A DNA stretch of 64,000 bases from Agromyces flavus (GTDB lineage Bacteria > Actinomycetota > Actinomycetes > Actinomycetales > Microbacteriaceae): positions 1,984,001 through 2,048,000 of the forward strand of contig NZ_LT629755.1 of NCBI RefSeq assembly GCF_900104685.1, written 5' to 3'. The notes under the pieces are model-generated. The model had not been told where the DNA came from and did no database searches. It saw nothing but the letters and a program-made list of their open reading frames with translations. This document shows, piece by piece, positions 62,195 through 64,000 of this stretch (position 1 is its first letter; every line of letters starts with the position of its first letter). The position numbers and the translations under genes were made by a program.

Positions 62195-63313
62195 TCAGAA
62201 CAGCATGGCGGGGGCCGCAGCGTCGAGGGGCAGGTCGCCGAGCTCGGAACTGCGCCCGATGGGTGACGCCGACGCGTCAGCGATGGTCGCTGCGGCGGCT
62301 CGTCTCGGGCGACGTCCGAGTGCGGAGGATCGTACGCCGCCGGTCACCGAGTCCTCGCGACCGCGCTCGAGACGGTGCGCCCGGATGAGCGGCCGGATCC
62401 GTTCGGCGAGCCATTCGCGGTACTCGGCCGGCGCATACGCGCTGGCACCGGGGTACATCGCGCGGTAGCGGGGCACGAGTTCGGGGTGCTCGCGCCCGAG
62501 CCACCCGAAGAACCACGGCTTGACGGCGCCGCGGAGGTGCAGAGCCGAGTAGATGACGCTCGTGGCGCCCGCCGCCTTCGCTCGACGAAGGGCTTCGTCG
62601 AGGTGGGCTCGGGTGTCGGTGAGGTACGGGAGGATCGGCATGAGGAACACCGAGCAGTCGAACCCGGCGTCGCGTGCGGCGGTCACCGTGGCCAGGCGCG
62701 CCGCGGTCGTCGGGGTTCCGGGCTCGATCGACTGCTGCAACTCGTCGTCGTAGACCGCGATCGACATGGCGAGGTCGACCGCGACATGCTCGCGCGCCGC
62801 TGCCAGTATCGGGAGGTCGCGGCGGAGCAACGTGCCCTTGGTGAGCACGCTGAACGGGGTTCCGCTGCCGGCGAGCGCCTCGATGATGCCCGGCATGAGC
62901 GAATAGCGCCCCTCGGCACGCTGGTACGGATCGGTGTTGGTGCCGAGCGCCACGGGTTCGTGCCGCCACGACGGTCGCGCCAGCTCACGTCGCAGCACGT
63001 CGGCGACGTTGACCTTCACGATGATCTGCCGATCGAAGTCGTGTCCGGCGTCGAGATCGAGGTAGTTGTGCGTCGGACGGGCGAAGCAGTAGACGCATGC
63101 ATGCGTGCAGCCCCGGTAGGGGTTGATGGTCCAGCCGAAGGGCACGTACGACTGGCCCGGAACCTTGTTGAGGGCCGACTTCGCGAGCACCTCGTGGAAG
63201 GTCACGCCGGCGAACTCGGGCGTCTGCACCGAGCGGACAAGGTTGTTCAGCCGGGCCAGGCCAGGCAGCGCATCGGGCTGGTCGACGCCGAGTTCCTGTC
63301 CGTTCCATCGCAC
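62195..63313 (-). CDS. Rv2578c-family radical SAM protein
   Basis: 372 residues from the GTG at 63313, six bases after a TCGAAT -10 box; an ATG at 63331 lies inside the SOS box and is less likely. The [4Fe-4S] motif is GCTHACVYCFARPTHNY (CxxxCxxC), followed by VALGTNTDPYQRAEGRYSLM and ALAGSGTPFSVLTKGTLLRR, typical of SplB-like radical SAM proteins. The last 60 residues are low complexity. SplB relatives repair DNA photoproducts, and the SOS box supports a DNA-repair role, but the activity of this branch is not established. Confidence 0.85.
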   Translation of the reverse strand: MRWNGQELGVDQPDALPGLARLNNLVRSVQTPEFAGVTFHEVLAKSALNKVPGQSYVPFGWTINPYRGCTHACVYCFARPTHNYLDLDAGHDFDRQIIVKVNVADVLRRELARPSWRHEPVALGTNTDPYQRAEGRYSLMPGIIEALAGSGTPFSVLTKGTLLRRDLPILAAAREHVAVDLAMSIAVYDDELQQSIEPGTPTTAARLATVTAARDAGFDCSVFLMPILPYLTDTRAHLDEALRRAKAAGATSVIYSALHLRGAVKPWFFGWLGREHPELVPRYRAMYPGASAYAPAEYREWLAERIRPLIRAHRLERGREDSVTGGVRSSALGRRPRRAAAATIADASASPIGRSSELGDLPLDAAAPAMLF

Positions 63314-63319
63314 CCTGAC

Positions 63320-63348
63320 ATTCGAACACATGTTCGAATTCGAGGCAA
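63320..63348 (-). promoter_or_regulatory. Promoter of the radical SAM gene
   Basis: On the minus strand TTGCCT (plus 63343-63348) and TCGAAT (plus 63320-63325) are separated by 17 bases, and the GTG start follows six bases after the -10. This predicts a leaderless transcript under LexA control. Confidence 0.6.
63322..63337. promoter_or_regulatory. SOS (LexA) box TCGAAC-N4-GTTCGA
   Basis: A perfect 16-base palindrome-type site, TCGAACACATGTTCGA, matching the actinobacterial LexA consensus. It overlaps the -10 region of the radical SAM gene and would block RNA polymerase when LexA is bound. Binding is inferred from the match. Confidence 0.85.
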
Positions 63349-63406
63349 GCGGAATCGCGGCGCGCCGGCAGGGGTCCGGCGCGAGCGACCGTCGCTGCCC
63401 CGGAAT

Positions 63407-63443
63407 CGGGTGGAAAGGTATCCCGCGGATACCTTTCCACCCG
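63407..63443. terminator. 17-bp hairpin after the ABC-F gene
   Basis: Perfect stem 63407-63423 with 63427-63443 and loop CGC, the longest perfect hairpin I found in the window. It lies 31 bases after the ABC-F stop on the minus strand and ahead of the radical SAM promoter. Confidence 0.8.
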
Positions 63444-63473
63444 GTCTTGCGATCGGATGATGCGGCTACGCGA

Positions 63474-64000
63474 CTACGCGGCAACGCGGGACCGCGTCGA
63501 CGCGCCGCCGAGCGCGAGCGTCTCGCCATCCCAGCGCCGCCGCAGCCACCGGTCGTGGCTCGCGATCACCACCGCGCCCGGATAGCCGCCGAGCGCCTCC
63601 TCGAGCTCGCCGGCGAGCGCGAGCGAGAGGTGGTTCGTCGGCTCGTCGAGCAGGAATACGTGCGGCGGCGACGAGATCACGAGCGCGAGCGCGAGACGTC
63701 GCTGCTGCCCGACCGAAAGTCGTCCGACCGACCGGTCCAGGTCGCGCGGCGCGACGAGGCCGAGCCCCGCGAGCGGGACGCGCTCGGCGCGCCGCTCCCC
63801 CAGCGCCCGCTCGTAGATCGCGCGCGGCGTGGCATCCGGATCGGCGAACCGCACGTCCTGTTCGAGCAGCCCTACCCGCAACCCTCGCCGGCGGTGCAGC
63901 ACGCCCCGGTCGGGCGCGACGCGACCCGCGAGGAGCGCGAGCAGCGTGGACTTCCCCGCGCCGTTCGCGCCCGTGACGAGCAGACGGGTCGCGGGTTCGA
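63474..64000 (-). CDS. ABC-F-type ATP-binding protein, C-terminal part (partial)
   Basis: The gene enters from the right edge on the minus strand. The visible 174 codons hold the second ATP-binding cassette: Walker A LLVTGANGAGKSTLLALLAG, Q-loop-like VGLLEQDVRF, ABC signature VGRLSVGQQRRLALALVISS, Walker B HVFLLDEPTNHLSLAL and switch IVIASHDRWL-type (VVIASHDRWLRRRWDG). The DEPTNHLS motif is characteristic of ABC-F proteins, which act on ribosomes, often giving antibiotic protection. The first cassette lies outside the window, so the subtype cannot be named. Confidence 0.85.
   Translation of the reverse strand, partial: EPATRLLVTGANGAGKSTLLALLAGRVAPDRGVLHRRRGLRVGLLEQDVRFADPDATPRAIYERALGERRAERVPLAGLGLVAPRDLDRSVGRLSVGQQRRLALALVISSPPHVFLLDEPTNHLSLALAGELEEALGGYPGAVVIASHDRWLRRRWDGETLALGGASTRSRVAA

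Overview
The window is a very GC-rich actinobacterial chromosome segment. Gene content and order suggest the family Microbacteriaceae (Agromyces/Microbacterium-like). Supporting signs are the topA-tmk-holB order, the compact Tad pilus cluster with a DUF4244 pilin, ponA with a metallophosphoesterase and tRNA-Pro behind it, frequent 4-base ATGA/GTGA overlaps, many starts directly behind a -10 box (leaderless style), and a recurrent GGATGCC/GGCATCC word. The genus is inference. There is no rRNA, CRISPR array or intact prophage.

Layout. 1-3,100: end of a TPP-dependent enzyme, a small membrane protein, an internally deleted quinone-oxidoreductase-like gene divergent from a TetR regulator across three copies of one operator word, and an orphan immunity-like gene. 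3,100-11,400: a homoprotocatechuate (4-hydroxyphenylacetate) meta-cleavage cluster with MFS importer, hpaH, hpaI, a FAH-RraA fusion enzyme, a GntR regulator, hpaE and hpaD. Both promoter regions carry the same GTATAC-type operator. 11,400-14,400: a three-gene sugar-modification set (QdtA-like cupin, FAD oxidoreductase, GT2), then a hairpin-rich 300-base stretch and a 54-residue membrane protein. 14,500-22,100: alpha/beta hydrolase with nicotinamidase, PBP4-type carboxypeptidase, M20 peptidase with Gfo/Idh oxidoreductase, tandem SGNH hydrolases, OsmC and tRNA-Thr. 22,200-28,800: topA-tmk-holB and a TAP-like lipoprotein hydrolase.

28,800-35,300: the methylcitrate cycle for propionate (GntR-prpD-prpB-prpC on the minus strand, prpE divergent), with two mirrored operators between regulator and prpE. 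35,400-38,600: Tad pilus genes. 38,600-39,200: a gene-free divergent region with hairpins and a duplicated ATTGGGGGGAA word. 39,200-45,800: acs, RidA, DUF4177, ponA, metallophosphoesterase, tRNA-Pro. 45,800-46,800: a decayed IS481-type element bracketed by a 20-bp direct repeat of the tRNA-Pro 3' end. 46,850-58,250: VanZ, DUF418, a cell-surface glycan region (GT-C membrane glycosyltransferase, GT2, GtrA, DUF4012, rmlCD fusion, rmlB, rmlA, undecaprenyl-phosphate sugar transferase). 58,400-62,100: thymidine kinase behind a LuxR response regulator and two kinase-like membrane proteins, one of which has lost the catalytic signatures. 62,200-64,000: an Rv2578c-type radical SAM gene with a perfect actinobacterial SOS box over its promoter, and the end of an ABC-F gene.

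Most of the window is catabolic and envelope metabolism of recognisable families. The least explained parts are the FAH-RraA fusion, the degenerate kinase partner, the structured leader near 14,000, the 38,634-39,189 region, and the tRNA-Pro insertion scar. I did not identify a clearly new defence or mobile system.
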